Assembly: GCF_002776525.5 (NCBI RefSeq)
Contig: NC_045444.1
Span: 31,788,198-31,852,197 of the forward strand
Length of the DNA stretch: 64,000 nt
Reading direction: 5' to 3'
Source of the DNA: Piliocolobus tephrosceles
Lineage: Eukaryota > Chordata > Mammalia > Primates > Cercopithecidae
Part shown: one piece after another, positions 22,977 to 34,065 of the stretch
Position numbering within the stretch: position 1 is the stretch's first letter
Layout: each line of letters starts with the position of its first letter
Notes under the pieces: generated by a model
The model's input: only the letters and a program-made list of their open reading frames with translations
Database searches by the model: none
What the model was told of the DNA's origin: nothing
Made by a program: the position numbers and the translations under genes

Positions 22977-23340
22977 TGTATTAGTCCATTTTCATGCTCA
23001 CGATAAAGACACACCCAAGACTGGATAATTTCTGAAGAAAAAGAGCCTTAGCAGACTCACAGCTCCATGTGGCTGGGGCAGCCCCACTATCATGGCAGAA
23101 GGTGAAAGGCACATCTTACGTGGCAGCAGACAAGAGAGAATAAGAGCCAAGCAAAAGAGGTTTCCCCTTATAAAACCATCAGGTCTTGTGAGACTTATTC
23201 ACCACACCAAGAACAGTATGGGGAAAACCACCCCCATAATTCAATTATTGCCCACCAGATCCCTCCCCCCACAACACATGGGAATTATGGAAGCTATAAT
23301 TCAAGAAGACATTGGTTGGAGCCACAGACAAACCACATTA
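22977..23340 (-). mobile_element. THE1 3' LTR (left copy in the window)
   Basis: It runs from TGTATTAGTCC to AACCACATTA in plus reading and is joined directly to TTCCAACCCTGGCCCCTCTC of the internal region. It contains TTATAAAACC (reversed: a GGTTTTATAA TATA-like box), as in THE1 LTRs. Confidence 0.88.
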
Positions 23341-24901
23341 TTCCAACCCTGGCCCCTCTCAGATCCCATGTCTTCACATTTCAAAACCAATCATGCCTTT
23401 CTAACAGTCCCCCAAGTCTTAACTCATTTCAGCATTAACTCAAAAGTCCACAGTCCAAAGTCTCATCTAAGACCAGGCAAGTCCTTTCTGCCTATCAGCC
23501 TCTAAAATGAAAAACAAGTTGGTTGCTTCCTAGATACAATGGTGGTACAAACGTTAGATAAATACACTCATTCCAAATGGGAGAAATTGGCCAAAATGAA
23601 GAGCTAAAGGCCCCATGCAAGCACAAACTACAGCGGGGCAAGTCAAACGTTTTTAACGTTAATGTCCTAACGTTAAAAAATGATGTCATTTGACTCCTGG
23701 CCTCACATCCAGGTCACACTGATGCAAGAAGTAGATCCCCATGGTCTTGGGCAGCTTTGTTCTTGTGGCATTGCAGGGTACGGCCACCCTCCTGGCTGCT
23801 TAAAAGCCATAAATGGGCTAGCGTTGAGTGTCTTTGGCTTTTCCAGGAGCACAGTGCCAGCTGTCAGTGGATCTACCATTCTGAGATTCTGGGGTCTGGA
23901 GGATGATGGCTCTCTTCTCACAGTTCCACTAGGCAGTGCCACAGTGGTGACTCTGTGCAGGGTCTTCAATCCCCTATTTCCCTTCTGCACTGCCTCAGCA
24001 GAGGTTCTCTATGAGGGCCCCACACTTGCAGCAAACTTCTGCCTAGACATCCAGGCATTTTCTTACATCCTCTAAAATCTAGGCAGAGGTTCCCAAACCT
24101 CAATTCTTGACTTGTGTGCACCTGCAATCTCAACACCATATGGAAGCTGCCAAGTCTTGGGACTTGCTTGCACCCTCAGAAGCCACAGTCCAAGATGTAC
24201 CTTGGCCCCTTTTAGCCTGGGTAAAGAGCTGGGAAGCAGGGCAGCAAGTTTTTAGGTTGCACATAACAGGGGGTCCCTGGGCCTGGCCCATGAAACCATT
24301 TTTTCCTTCTAGGCCCCTAGGCCTGTGATGTAATGGGCTGCTGCAAATGTCTCTGACATGCCCTAGAGACATTTTCCCCTTTGTCTTGGTGATTAACACT
24401 TGACTCTTCATTAATTATGCAAATTTCTGCAGCCAGCTTGAATTGTTTCCTCAGAAATTTTTTATTTCTATTGCATTGTCAGGCTACAAATTTTCTGAAC
24501 TTTTATGCTCTATTTCCCTTTTAAAACTAAATGCTTTTAACAGCACCCAAGTCATGTCTTGAATCCTTTGCTGCTTAGAAATTTCTTCCACCAGATACTG
24601 TAAATCATCTCCCCCAAGTTCAAAGTTCTGCAAATCTCTAGGGCTGGGGCAAAATGCCGCATCTCCTTGCTGAAACAAAACAAGAGGCACCTTTACTCCA
24701 TTTCACAAGTTCCTCGTCTCCATCTGAGAACACTTCAGCCTGGATTTTATTGTCCATATCGCTATCAGCATTTTGGTCAAAGCCATTCAACAAGTCTCTA
24801 GAAACTTCCAAACTTTCCCATATTTTCCTGTCTTCTTCTGAGCCCTTAAAACTGATCCAACCTCTGCCTGTTACCTAGTTCTGAAGTTGCTTCCACATTT
24901 T
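23341..24901 (-). mobile_element. THE1 internal region
   Basis: Characteristic stretches in plus reading include CAGCATTAACTCAAAAGTCC, TCCACAGTCCAAAGTCTCAT, CATTCCAAATGGGAGAAATT, GCAGCAAACTTCTGCCTAGA, GGCAGAGGTTCCCAAACCTC and GCTATCAGCATTTTGGTCAA. It is non-coding, about 1.56 kb, and collinear with the THE1 consensus as I remember it. Confidence 0.88.
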
Positions 24902-25268
24902 TGGACACCTTTCTGTTTTCATGCTGCTGATAAAGACATACTCAAGACTGGGTAATTTATTAAAAAAAAAAAAAAAAAGGTTTAATTCCACAGTTCCATG
25001 TGGCTGGTGAGGCCTCCCCATCATGGTGGAAGGTGAAAGGCATGTCTTACGTGGTGGCAGACAAGAGAGAATGAGAGCCAAGTTAAAGAGGTTTCCTCTT
25101 ATAAAACCATCTGTTCTTGTGAGACTTATTCACCACTACAGGAACAATATGGGGGAAACTGCCCCCAAGATTCAGTTATTGCCGATGAGGTCCTCCCACA
25201 ACACATGGGAATTGTGAGAGCTACAATTCAAGATGAGATTTGGGTGGGGACACAGCCAAACCTTATCA
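24902..25268 (-). mobile_element. THE1 5' LTR (right copy)
   Basis: It starts within GGACACCTTTCTGTTTTCAT, so the terminal TGTATTAG of the plus reading is lost. The first bases of the internal leader, where the primer-binding site would lie, seem to be lost with it. It has an internal A16 run (24962-24977). The end is AGCCAAACCTTATCA. Confidence 0.85.
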
Positions 25269-25271
25269 GGA

Positions 25272-25361
25272 ATGACAGAAGGGAGGAAGGAAGAAAGAAA
25301 TGAAGGAAGAAAGGAAGGAAGGAAGGAAGGAAGGAAGGAAGGAAGGAAGGAAGGAAGGAGC
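25272..25361. repeat. (GGAA)n microsatellite
   Basis: Irregular GGAAG/GAAAG units lead into about 12 GGAA units, directly next to the THE1 end. The Phe/Leu/Ser/Pro minus frame at 25228-25410 is an artefact. Confidence 0.93.
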
Positions 25362-25744
25362 CTCTGCTGGGAACATCAAGATCATATTCCAGGCTAATCA
25401 ACCAAGACAACCAGATTTACTGGGGAACTGACAGGCTGTCTTTCTGTCATCAGCAAATTTTTCTGCTGGGCATTAGCTTCTCTCCTAGGGAAACTCCATG
25501 TCCCTTTTGAGTTCAAGATCCTCATAGTAGATCCTTACGTTCTAAAGAGACAAGATTTACACATGTAGCACTAATGTAATTTACTCAAATACTGTGTTGA
25601 TTTCTTTCCAGTTTCCTGTAAATTCTAGTTTTTGTTTCTAAGTGGAATGCCATAGAAAGAAAAGAAGAGAGAACACATTAAAAAATGAATTCTGTGTGTG
25701 TGTGCATATGTATGCATAGGTGTTTTTACTTTTGATTTCCATGA
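25362..25744. other. Non-repeat DNA with a short (TG)n
   Basis: Nothing recognised except TGTGTGTGTGTG at about 25692-25703 and a following ATGTATGCAT run. Confidence 0.45.
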
Positions 25745-26000
25745 TACTGTGTAAAACAATAGTTAAAAGATGCAGATTCTGAAGGCAGACTGCTTGGGTT
25801 CAAATTACAACACAATTATTTCTGAATTTTATTACCTTGGGAAAATCACTTAAGCTTTTGTTGTCTCAGTTTTCTTTTATTTTATCAGTTAAGCTAGGAT
25901 AATAATATTACTCACCTCCAAAGATCACAGGAGTTCATTTTTGTTAACTCTGAAGACCATTGCTTGGAATGCTGTAAATGCTCAATAAGCCCTGACTATT
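25745..26000 (+). mobile_element. MIR SINE
   Basis: GGCAGACTGCTTGGGTTCAA, ACCTTGGGAAAATCACTTAA and GTTGTCTCAGTTTTCTTTTA follow the MIR core ('CAGACTGCCTGGGTTCAAATCC...CCTTGGGCAAGTTACTTAACC...CTCAGTTTCC'). It ends near AAATGCTCAATAAG. One of the best-preserved MIRs in the window. Confidence 0.85.
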
Positions 26001-26539
26001 ACAGTGATTATTTCATAGAAAAAATAGAAATAGAATGTATTATGATTTGGAGAAATCCAGGGCAGCTTAACTTCAACAAGTATAAAAATATCCTGATACT
26101 ATCTTCCACTATACAGATAGAAATATTTAACTCTAGATTTAATTATAATGCAGACTGTAGAGAGACAAGGAAAAATTAGGAATAAAGATAAATGAATAGG
26201 TTAGAGATACCACTTTCTGCCCTTTTCTTCTTTCAAAACTTACGTCAAAACTACCGGAAAAATAAGAAAGCAAAATAAAAACTTGAATCTTTCTAAATTA
26301 GAAGATATCTTAAACCCATTAATCTACAATATCTCATGACACAGAGAGAGAGTGGGAAAGAGTAAATGACTCAGATGAGTGGGAGCAAATCAAATCTAAG
26401 AGTTTGAAAGTAGATCCACATGGGAATGCTTTCCAAGTTTGCAGGTTGCAAAAGGCTTTTGAACTGATGAGGGAGAGTAGTCTAGACCTGAAAACTGAGA
26501 CGATTATGTGAATTTAGAATTAGGACTAATTGAACTAAA
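26001..26539. other. Non-repeat DNA
   Basis: Nothing recognised. Confidence 0.4.
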
Positions 26540-27073
26540 TTTCTCACACTGAATTACCTTAAGAATCAATTGAGCATCTATGTGTCAAATAATATATTCT
26601 GTTTCATTGAGCTATATGTCTATCTTTTTGCCAATATCATATTCTTTTGATTACTGTAGCTTGAAATGTAGTATTCTAAGTGTAAAATGTCTTGAAATGT
26701 ATTCTAAGAACTCCATTTTGTTCTTTTTTGAAAATTATGTTACCTATACTAGATCATTTACTTTTTAGAATGATTTCATCAATTTTTACATAAAAATAAA
26801 ATCTCATTGGAAATAATAGGGATTATATTGAATCTTCAGATAATTTATCTTAACAATGTTGATTCTTTTGATAGATGAACATAATACCTTTCTCTATTTA
26901 GCTCTTTTTAAATTTCTCCCAACAAATTAATGTAATTTTCAGAGACTTACATATATTTTATTACCTTTAGATCTTACATGTATTTTGTTATATTTATCCT
27001 TAAGTATTGAATATTTTATGCTATTGAAAATAGTACTTTTAATTTCAATTTCAAATTTGTTAAATGTGGAAAA

Positions 27074-27078
27074 ACACT

Positions 27079-27109
<31 letters not shown>

Positions 27110-27364
27110 GACAGAGTCTCACTCTGTCTCCAGGCTGGAGTGCAATGGCACGATCTCAGCTCACTGAAACCTCTGCCTCCCAGGTTCAAGTCATTCTCCT
27201 GCCTCGGGCTCCCAAGTAGCTGGGACTACAGGCATGCCCCACCATGCTCAGCTAATTTTTGCATTTTTAGTAGATACGGGGTTATACCATGTTGGCCAGG
27301 ATGGTCTTGATCTCCCAAAGTATTGGAATTACAGATGTGAGCCACCACACCCAGCCACAATAAC
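27074..27364 (-). mobile_element. AluS with a short internal deletion
   Basis: The body is 27082-27356 with a T28 run at 27082-27109. The step from GATGGTCTTGATCTC to CCAAAGTATTGG lacks about 30 bases of the usual 5' part of the left arm. ACACTAAC (27074-27081) and ACAATAAC (27357-27364) are a likely target duplication with one mismatch. Confidence 0.88.
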
Positions 27365-27637
27365 ATTTTATATTTAACTTTTACCTTAAAAGTACCTAAT
27401 ATTAATTTTAGTATTTGAATTTTTGTGCATTCTATAGGCTCTTCTATATGTTCAATCATATAATCAGTTCAGTTCTGTTGCTGTCTGTATATCTTTTGTA
27501 CTTTTTTACCCAATTTCATTGCATTGCCTAGGCCTTCTGGTAAAATGTTGGATACAAAGAGTAAGACTAATCATCCTTTTTTGTTCCTGAATTTAAAGTA
27601 GAAGCTTTTAGTTTTTTATCATTAGCTGTAGATTACT

Positions 27638-27931
27638 CATAAATTATCTTTTTTTTTTTTTTTTTTTTTAACACAAGGTCTTGCTCTGTCTCCCAGGCTG
27701 GAGTCTTCCAGGTTCAAGCCATTCTCCCACCTCAGCCTCCCAAGTAGCTTGGACTACAGGTGCACACCACCATGCCTGGAATTTTTTTTGTGTGTGTTGT
27801 TTAGTAGAGATGGGGCTTTGCCATGTTGGCCAGGCTGGTCTGGAACTCCTGACCTCAGGTGATCTGCTCTCCTCAGCCTCTCAAAGTGCTGACATTACAT
27901 GCATGAGTCACTGTGCCCAGCCATAAATTAT
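27638..27931 (-). mobile_element. Alu (AluS/Sx-like) with deletion in the right arm, perfect target duplication
   Basis: The body is 27648-27921. GGCTGGAGTC jumps directly to TTCCAGGTTCAAGCC, losing about 50 bases of the right arm. CATAAATTAT occurs at 27638-27647 and 27922-27931. The 81-codon plus frame is the usual antisense-Alu frame. Confidence 0.9.
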
Positions 27932-28190
27932 TGTTTTTAGATTGAAAAACTTTTCTTGAATTCTTAGTCTGCTGCAAGTTGTTATTATGAATGTGTGCTG
28001 AATTTTGTGAAATTTCTTTTTTGTACATAATTATATGCTCTTTTAACATTTTTAATCGGTTATACAGTCAAATAATTAAATGAGTTGTGAATGTTAAATC
28101 TACCTTGCATTCCTGATATAAGCCAACACATTTAAAAATTTACTTTGTTGGTTACTGCATTTCCTTGCGTATTTAAAAGAAGTATTTGCT

Positions 28191-28904
28191 TCTCTTCTGT
28201 CACACAGTTAAGTTCTTGGAGTAAGTTGGATTCTTTTGATGCTTGATTTTGAGTTTTTAGGGCAAACCCAGAGAAGTCTTCAGTCCATGACTAATTTTGC
28301 CCCACTGACAAGGTGAAATTCTGATGATTCTGTTTGTTCCGTTTACAAATATTCTATTGTTCCAATTACAAATTGTTTTTCTGTGCTAGCTTGTGAGATC
28401 ATTATCTATTTTCCAAGTACTTCAAGACATGAAAGGACCCTTCTGTAGAACATGATGATTTGCGAAATTTGATAGCTTAGATTAGGACAAAATAGCATAA
28501 GGTATCAGGCCAAAAAAAAAGTCTTGTATTTGGAAAGGTTATTTATTTAATTCTATTTTATGCTTATTTTAAATATGTATTTAACTTCTGGATATACTTT
28601 CCTGGTTAATATTGAAAGACCACAATACCATGTAATGACTAAGAATCAACTATTATTTGAAGTGATTATCAACAATGCATTGTCGTCCATCAGAAATATA
28701 AACAAATATCTATTCCAACCTAAAATTTTTCAGATTTGATTTTAATGATTATACTAGAATATCTTGATATGATTATGCTAAAATGACTGTTGTGTACATG
28801 AATAATTTTTCTCATTACATTTAAGAAAAATATTCTCTTTCTCAGAAGAAGATTTGAAATAATTCAGTAAGCTACAGGGATTTTCAATATATGCTAGCCA
28901 ATTC
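28191..28904. other. Unassigned DNA right of the old L1
   Basis: No repeat named. The first 280 bases could be more of the same old L1, but I have no matching motif. Confidence 0.35.
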
Positions 28905-28990
28905 TTATAATGCTAACTGACATTTATTGAGCTCTTACTTTGTGCAAAGGACTTGGCACATATTATTGTGTTGAGATGGAAAGACTCTTG
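28905..28990 (-). mobile_element. MIR-like fragment
   Basis: CTAACTGACATTTATTGAGC, TCTTACTTTGTGCAAAGGAC and TTGGCACATATTATTGTG resemble reversed MIR 3' sequence ('ACATTTATTGAGCACTTACTATGTGCCAGGCAC'). It is short and diverged. Confidence 0.5.
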
Positions 28991-29239
28991 GAGTTGATAC
29001 AAACTACTTGTCAATTTATTTTTGTCAATGAAAAGACTCACACACATTCTAAGCATTGGTTTACTTATCTTCAAAGCAGGAGAAATGACACTCCAGACAA
29101 TCTGACCAGACACAGCATGTAAAAACCCCTTTAAAACCTTATGGTACAATATTATCCTTAAGGATGTCATTGTGATATGCATATTCCCTTTGACATTCAA
29201 ATATTTTCAATGGTATTTTTCATTATTTCATAGCATATT

Positions 29240-29313
29240 ACTCATATATATTCTTTATATGTTTGTGTATGTACATATATGTGTGTGTATATATATACAT
29301 ATTTGTTTGTGTA
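29240..29313. repeat. TATG/TG/TA microsatellite
   Basis: Mixed ATATAT, GTGTGTGT and TATATA units lie immediately left of the T-run of the Alu at 29314. Confidence 0.8.
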
Positions 29314-29562
29314 TTTTTTTTTTTTGAAGACAGTATCTTATTCTGTCACTAAAGCTAATGTGCAGTGGTATGATCAGAGCTCACTGCAGCCTCCAATTAC
29401 TGACATCAAGCAATGTTCATGCTTCAGTCTCCTAAGTAGCTAGGAGTACAGGTGCATGCCACCACACCCAACTAATTAAAACAGAAATTGTAGAAATAGA
29501 GTCTTGCCATGTTGCCCAGGCTGATCTTGAACTCCTGGCCTCAAGTAATCCTGCAGCTTCAG
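29314..29562 (-). mobile_element. AluJ, 5'-truncated
   Basis: The T-run is followed by GACAGTATCTTATTCTGTCA, TGATCAGAGCTCACTGCAGC, TCTTGCCATGTTGCCCAGGC and CTCCTGGCCTCAAGTAATCC. It stops before the CTCCCAAAGTGCTGGGATTACAGG block, so about 45 bases of the Alu 5' end are missing. Many substitutions fit an old AluJ. Confidence 0.82.
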
Positions 29563-31769
29563 TATAATTTCTTAACATATACTTCCAACTGGTTTTTAAG
29601 AACAGAAACAATAGCCAGCCTTTCCTCGAAGACTGAGTTTTATGTAAACTCCTCCTTTCATATATAGACATTCATGCACATTGCATTTTTCATAATTGTA
29701 CCAGAATTCAGTAAGTATGAGGGTAGACCTCATTTTAATGTGATAACAGTCATAATTTGTCCATTTTGCACTTAACAGTTTGCTCTTGTTCCAGTCTCCA
29801 AAACTCGTATTTTAAAATATCGTTTAGCTAAATTAAATAGAATTTCCAGTTTTTCAAACATTTCTTGTGTGCCACCAGTAGAATGATGGAGTGTCTTGCA
29901 TTGCTCAAAAAATTACCTTAAATTCAAAGATCAACCCCCATGAGCTTAATTTTATCAAAGAAGAAATGTCTTGTCAAATACAGTCCCAACCAACATATTC
30001 AGTAGCTTTCAAAGTATGTTTGACATTGAGGACTGAAAAACAACATAGGAGTCAAAGAAACAAACATTGATGGCCTGTCAAATTTTTTGTAGACATGATG
30101 CTATTATCAAGGCACATCAGGATAAAATAAAATGACCTAGCTGACCACAGGCTTACAAAAGTCCTGTGAAGGAAAGAAAAACGGTGAATCAAAAGGTAAC
30201 TTTGTTGCATGTCCCCCAGGCCTTTTTATTGACAAGAATGACAATGGTCCCAAGATGCACCATTATCTATGACCAGCAAACATACATCAAATGCTCCTGA
30301 GCCGTATCTGTCAGAATAGAAAATTCTGCTCAAAACAGACAGGGCTTGTTACACTTTGTTCAGCTAAGGTTTGTCAAAAGCCAGGGTCACTTGTATTGCT
30401 CTGCCCTGAAGGGGAATTGTAAAAGGAGAGAAGTACATGATTTCTCAATGTTTCTTCTGCAAGGAGACTTTGAGTCTGGTTGACCAAATGTTTTGAAAGT
30501 CAAGTCATGACTCAAAGGAAGTAGAAAGGAAAGTTAATAGTCTGTCATTTATCTACTTAGAAATGAGGTTCACATGCTAAAAGGTTAGAGTTTTAGTAGA
30601 TTTCTACATTTAGGAAAAATTTTTTGCTATGTGTGAATTGTTTTTACAAATTAAAAAAGGAAAATACTACTGCTATTGAAATTGGAGGGAACAAGTTAAT
30701 GTGTTCTGGCCAGGTATTATGTGCTATGGCATTACGGAGTTTATTACAATCTGAAATATTTACACTGGTAAGATATTTCTCTAATTTGCTTCTTTTTTGA
30801 CTAAAGAAGGATTTTATACACAAATGTCCAGCCTCTGACACTTGAGTAAACTCACTAACTTGTGGAAACATCTGTTAACCACGCATGAGAAAATGCAATT
30901 TGGGAGTATTTCTGTAATTGAGTCCAAAAAAACAACAACAAAAAAAACGCATTTTTTTCTTCTTTAACAAATTTGAGGGTAAAAATGAAGCCATCACAAA
31001 GACAGCATTTGTGAATAAATGGATTATTTTTCCCTTCTTTCCTTCCCCTATCTTTTACCCTCTCCACTCCTCTCCCCTCTGCTCTTCTCTTTACTGTTGT
31101 ACTTCTCAATTTGTAGCTTCGCATTTTTTCCTATGCCCAGAGACAAATCCAATTCTGATCAAACTTGTTATAAGTTGTCTTGCAAAAAATGTTATCACAT
31201 TTGGTAATCCTACACTTTTGTAATTTAAAAACATAGAATTTGCAAACTCATGGTCATGGTTGTTTTGTTTGTCCCACACAATCTTTTTCCAAAGTCTATT
31301 TTATTTACCACCTTGAAAAAACAAAAAAGCTCAGAAAATAATTTTAAATTCCAGATTTCTAGGAAAAAAAGAGGGAGATGGGCTAATTTGACAATGCATA
31401 ATTTGAATTTCTACTTAACAATATTCTTCCACAGCACAGGGACTAAGTGTTACAGCTCTTTTATAATTTGTTTAGCAGGCTTTCTGGTCTTTACCGGAAA
31501 GCCTCTTAAAAAACAACAAACAAATAATCAAACAAGAAAAAAACCACAGAGACTGATGAACCTTTTAGTCAGAACATATACTCTCCAATGTTTCATAGTT
31601 TCCATAAGGTTTACTTCTCTTACTCATCCCTAGGGGTTTGAATTGTGAGTTCTGCTCAAATTCAATTAATGAATTAAACTGATCAACTATTTTTCTTATC
31701 AATATAACTGTATAATTTTAGCTAATACCTTATGGTTCAGAATATAATTACTCAATTGTTTCATGAGTG
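29563..31769. other. Non-repeat DNA
   Basis: No gene or repeat recognised over 2.2 kb. Open frames of 62-127 codons at 30855-31633 lie on both strands over the same bases and show no domain; the 127-codon frame 31250-31633 ends in Lys/Gln/Asn-rich AT sequence. The pyrimidine-rich segment at 31024-31112 gives Leu/Ser/Phe frames. Confidence 0.45.
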
Positions 31770-31892
31770 GGAATTCCATCTCCATCACTAGACTGTGAGC
31801 TTTGCCAGGAGCTAGACATATTTTAGACATTGTTTACTATTCACACTGCAGTAGTGCCTGGTACAGTGTGACGTTCAACGAATGCTTCTGCA
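31770..31892 (+). mobile_element. L2 LINE 3' end fragment
   Basis: CACTAGACTGTGAGCTTTGC, TGCAGTAGTGCCTGGTACAG and TTCAACGAATGCTTC follow the L2 end ('ACTAGACTGTAAGCTCC...AGTGCCTGGCACA...TCAATAAATG'). A short GGAA-rich stretch follows at 31893-31930. Confidence 0.75.
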
Positions 31893-32389
31893 GAAAGAAA
31901 AGAAGGTAGGAAGGAAAAAGGAAGGAAGGTAACATTTTGAATTAAAAAATGAATCTTTTCATTGTTTCCATTTCCAATAGTACCAATCATGCTGTGGACA
32001 CTTAAATAAGAATCTTTGCTTAACTGGCAAAACAGAAAAAAATATACGGGCCTTAGAATTATATATCACCTTGCCAACATTACAGTGAAGCTCACATGAG
32101 ATCCTGTAAATATTTGTCCAATTAATTCTAGAAAAGCTTCAGGATAATGATTGGTAATACATGTTTTTCCTGATGGAACTTTATTTCCAATAATGTGCCA
32201 GGTCATTCATCAGACTTAACCATTTCCCAAGTGTACTGCAAAAAAATACTATCCCACCCTAACCTTAAGGCAGGAAAATGTTTCTGTGGTGAAATAAAAA
32301 TTCCTCATGACTTAGCATATCTTTTAATTACTGATGACTTTAAAACTTCCTATACCCAAAATTTTTCTCTATTTCTAGAAAAAAAGTGC
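31893..32389. other. Short GGAA tract then non-repeat DNA
   Basis: 31893-31930 is made of GAAAG/GGAAGG units. After it nothing was recognised. Confidence 0.5.
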
Positions 32390-32605
32390 TAGATTTAGAG
32401 TTAGCAGCCCTTCAGTTCAAGTCCTAAATCTGCCATTTATTAGCATTACAGTAATATAGTCAACAATCACTTAACCCTGATATACCTCTTTATTTCCATC
32501 AGTAAAAGTGGAGTCAAAAACACTTCCATCACTTCCATCACAATATTGTAAAAACTCAGTTATAAGTGCTATGTACAAAATGTAAACAAGTTTTAAAAAA
32601 ATCTA
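32390..32605 (+). mobile_element. MIR SINE
   Basis: TTTAGAGTTAGCAGCCCTTC, AGTTCAAGTCCTAAATCTGC and CCATTTATTAGCATTACAGT follow the MIR core. ATCACTTAACCCTGATATAC and TTTCCATCAGTAAAAGTGGA match 'ACTTAACCTCTCT...TTTCCTCATCTGTAAAATGG'. Confidence 0.75.
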
Positions 32606-33009
32606 CAGACATCACTTAAATAAGAAACAAAAAATTTGAGAACAAGCTCCTGCCTTTATAACAAACTATACAATTCAATCTTTTCTGTTTCACCCAACTT
32701 GGCAATGACAATTGATTTAACCAGTCAATTAATCTGATTACCAATTTGACTGAATTAAGCAATTAATTCCGTAACAGAGTCAAACAATTGATCAGTTCAT
32801 GTTAGCAGAGAAATGCAAAGTATTAAAAATGGTGGTTAAGGATAAACTAGAGTAATTTTCTCATTAATTTATTTCTAATTTGAGACTTCTTGTGCTCAAG
32901 TAAAATTGTACTGTGTCCCTGAAAGTACCAAAGTTCCTCTGGGTACACAGAATTCTAATCACACAATAGCAACCTTGTCCAGTAAGTCTCAGTAATGATT
33001 TCTCTCACT
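32606..33009. other. Non-repeat DNA
   Basis: Nothing recognised. AATTGATT-type words recur at 32709-32800 (TTGATTTAACCAGTCAATTA, CAATTAATTC), but without a clear repeat unit. Confidence 0.4.
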
Positions 33010-33297
33010 TTACCCTGACACACCTTTGAAATTTCTATTCAATTCTCTTGAACAAAATTAGATAACTGACTCTTTGAAACTTTTAAAGACCTTTTCAGTG
33101 GAACACTCTCTTCACATTACTCTATTCATTATTACAGCTTTTTATTGATTACACCCTAATTATCTGTTTATGTTGTCACCTATGGTAAAATTGTGAGCAC
33201 ATTAAACACAGACTGTGTGGTCTTCATGTTGGAACCAAAAATCTAGCATAGCATCTGAATTTTTCCTAGATTCAGTAAACATTTGTTGAAAAAGGAA
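33010..33297 (+). mobile_element. L2 LINE 3' region (diverged)
   Basis: AACACTCTCTTCACATTACT and TACAGCTTTTTATTGATTAC, then AAAATTGTGAGCACATTAAA and TCAGTAAACATTTGTTGAA keep the order of the L2 3' end. It is strongly diverged. Confidence 0.55.
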
Positions 33298-33734
33298 TGT
33301 AAGAGTTATTGTACTACTAATCAAGAGATAAAATCAATTTCTGAACAAAAAGAGGAAATAGAATACACGAAGGAGGATGATGTATTGGGGCTTTAATTGA
33401 GTTCTCTTTCCTTCTCCCCATTCAATGTCCTCTTAGAGCATCTTAGAGTGTCCTACTTAGAGAGTACTTAGAGAGTACATTTCCCTTCTGTCTACCTTAG
33501 AGATAGTTAATTTTTTAATGTATTTTCCTCAGAAATGCTCGAAACTAGAAGAAGCTGAGAGCTAGGATTTAGATGATGTGAATATAGACTGCTGGAATAG
33601 AGGCTATAGCAAAGCTGGAAATCTCACCAACAAATGGTTGCACACTATTGAAACTGGCCCAATAGTCTCATACAAATAATATTTATGTTATTTTGAATAG
33701 ACATAGAAATTGACCTTCTCTTTTTTTAAAACTT
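33298..33734. other. Non-repeat DNA
   Basis: Nothing named. A tandem-like run AGAGCATCTTAGAGTG / TACTTAGAGAGTACTTAGAG lies at 33435-33477. Confidence 0.4.
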
Positions 33735-33895
33735 GAAACTGACATTTGTCTCATCTGACTTCCTCAGGAAACCGCCCTCAGTGAAGAAACTAAAGCTCAT
33801 CAGATTACCATGTCCAGAAAATGAGACATCAGCCCCCCATCCATCATGACTGCTTCCTTACCACTCCCTAATTCCTCGTTTTCCACCTTCCGTGC

Positions 33896-33903
33896 TATAT
33901 AAA
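33896..33903 (+). promoter_or_regulatory. LTR TATA box
   Basis: TATATAAA preceded by CGTGC and followed by CCCCACC. In an active LTR, transcription would begin about 25-30 bases downstream. No sign that it is used by a host gene. Confidence 0.6.
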
Positions 33904-33974
33904 CCCCACCATTTTAGTTGGGTGGAAGATGGATTTGCTACTTTATCTCCTGTTATCTTTGGCTGCAGCACCAG

Positions 33975-33980
33975 ATTAAA
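33975..33980 (+). promoter_or_regulatory. LTR poly(A) signal
   Basis: ATTAAA in CCAGATTAAAGCC, followed by a T/C-rich downstream element. Its distance to the TATA box fits an LTR R region. Confidence 0.5.
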
Positions 33981-34065
33981 GCCTTCTTCCCTGACAATAC
34001 TCCTTGTCTCAGTGATTGGCATTCTATGCCACAAGCAGCAGGACCCCCCTGGAGTTTTGGTGACA

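Larger units (their letters stand above)
22977..25268 (-). mobile_element. THE1 element with two LTRs and internal region (ERVL-MaLR)
   Basis: The order is LTR - internal - LTR, about 2.3 kb, in reverse orientation. The plus-reading start TGTATTAGTCCATTTTCATG and the end CACAGCCAAACCTTATCA are typical of THE1 LTRs. The two LTRs are similar to each other (both have GGCTGG, TGGAAGGTGAAAGGCA or CAGAAGGTGAAAGGCA, and GACTTATTCACCAC). MaLR internal regions have no intact gag or pol, and here every frame is broken; the 131-codon plus frame at 23680-24075 is on the wrong strand. The 5-bp flanks (GGCAG, GGAAT) do not match well, and the right flank is now a GGAA tract. Confidence 0.92.
26540..28190 (-). 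mobile_element. Old L1 (L1M) ORF2 fragment split by two Alus
   Basis: In plus reading it follows the reversed L1 ORF2: TTTCATTGAGCTATATGTCT, TTTTGATTACTGTAGCTTGA, AATGTTGATTCTTTTGATAG, then (after the first Alu) ATTGCATTGCCTAGGCCTTC and TGTTGGATACAAAGAGTAAG, then (after the second Alu) CTTGCATTCCTGATATAAGC. Gaps and stops are many. The Alus at 27082-27356 and 27648-27921 are later insertions. Confidence 0.8.
33735..34065 (+). mobile_element. ERV LTR (ERVL-like) with TATA box and poly(A) signal
   Basis: The U3-like part holds CACTCCCTAATTCCTCG. TATATAAA (33896-33903) is followed 72 bases later by ATTAAA (33975-33980), then a T/C-rich stretch CTTCTTCCCTGACAATACTC, and an end near GGAGTTTTGGTGACA. 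This is the order of a short-R LTR. The left edge is approximate and the family was not named. No clear internal region follows, so it is probably solo or has only a short remnant to 34230. Confidence 0.65.

Noticed and set aside
23680..24075. 131-codon plus frame in the THE1 internal region
   Set aside because: It lies on the antisense strand of the element; MaLR internal regions are non-coding in this sense.
25272..25361. Tandem GGAA units considered as a CRISPR-like or regulatory array
   Set aside because: Units of 4 bases without spacers; a simple microsatellite in a primate genome.
31250..31633. 127-codon plus frame
   Set aside because: Low-complexity Lys/Gln/Asn end, no recognised domain, no codon bias visible.
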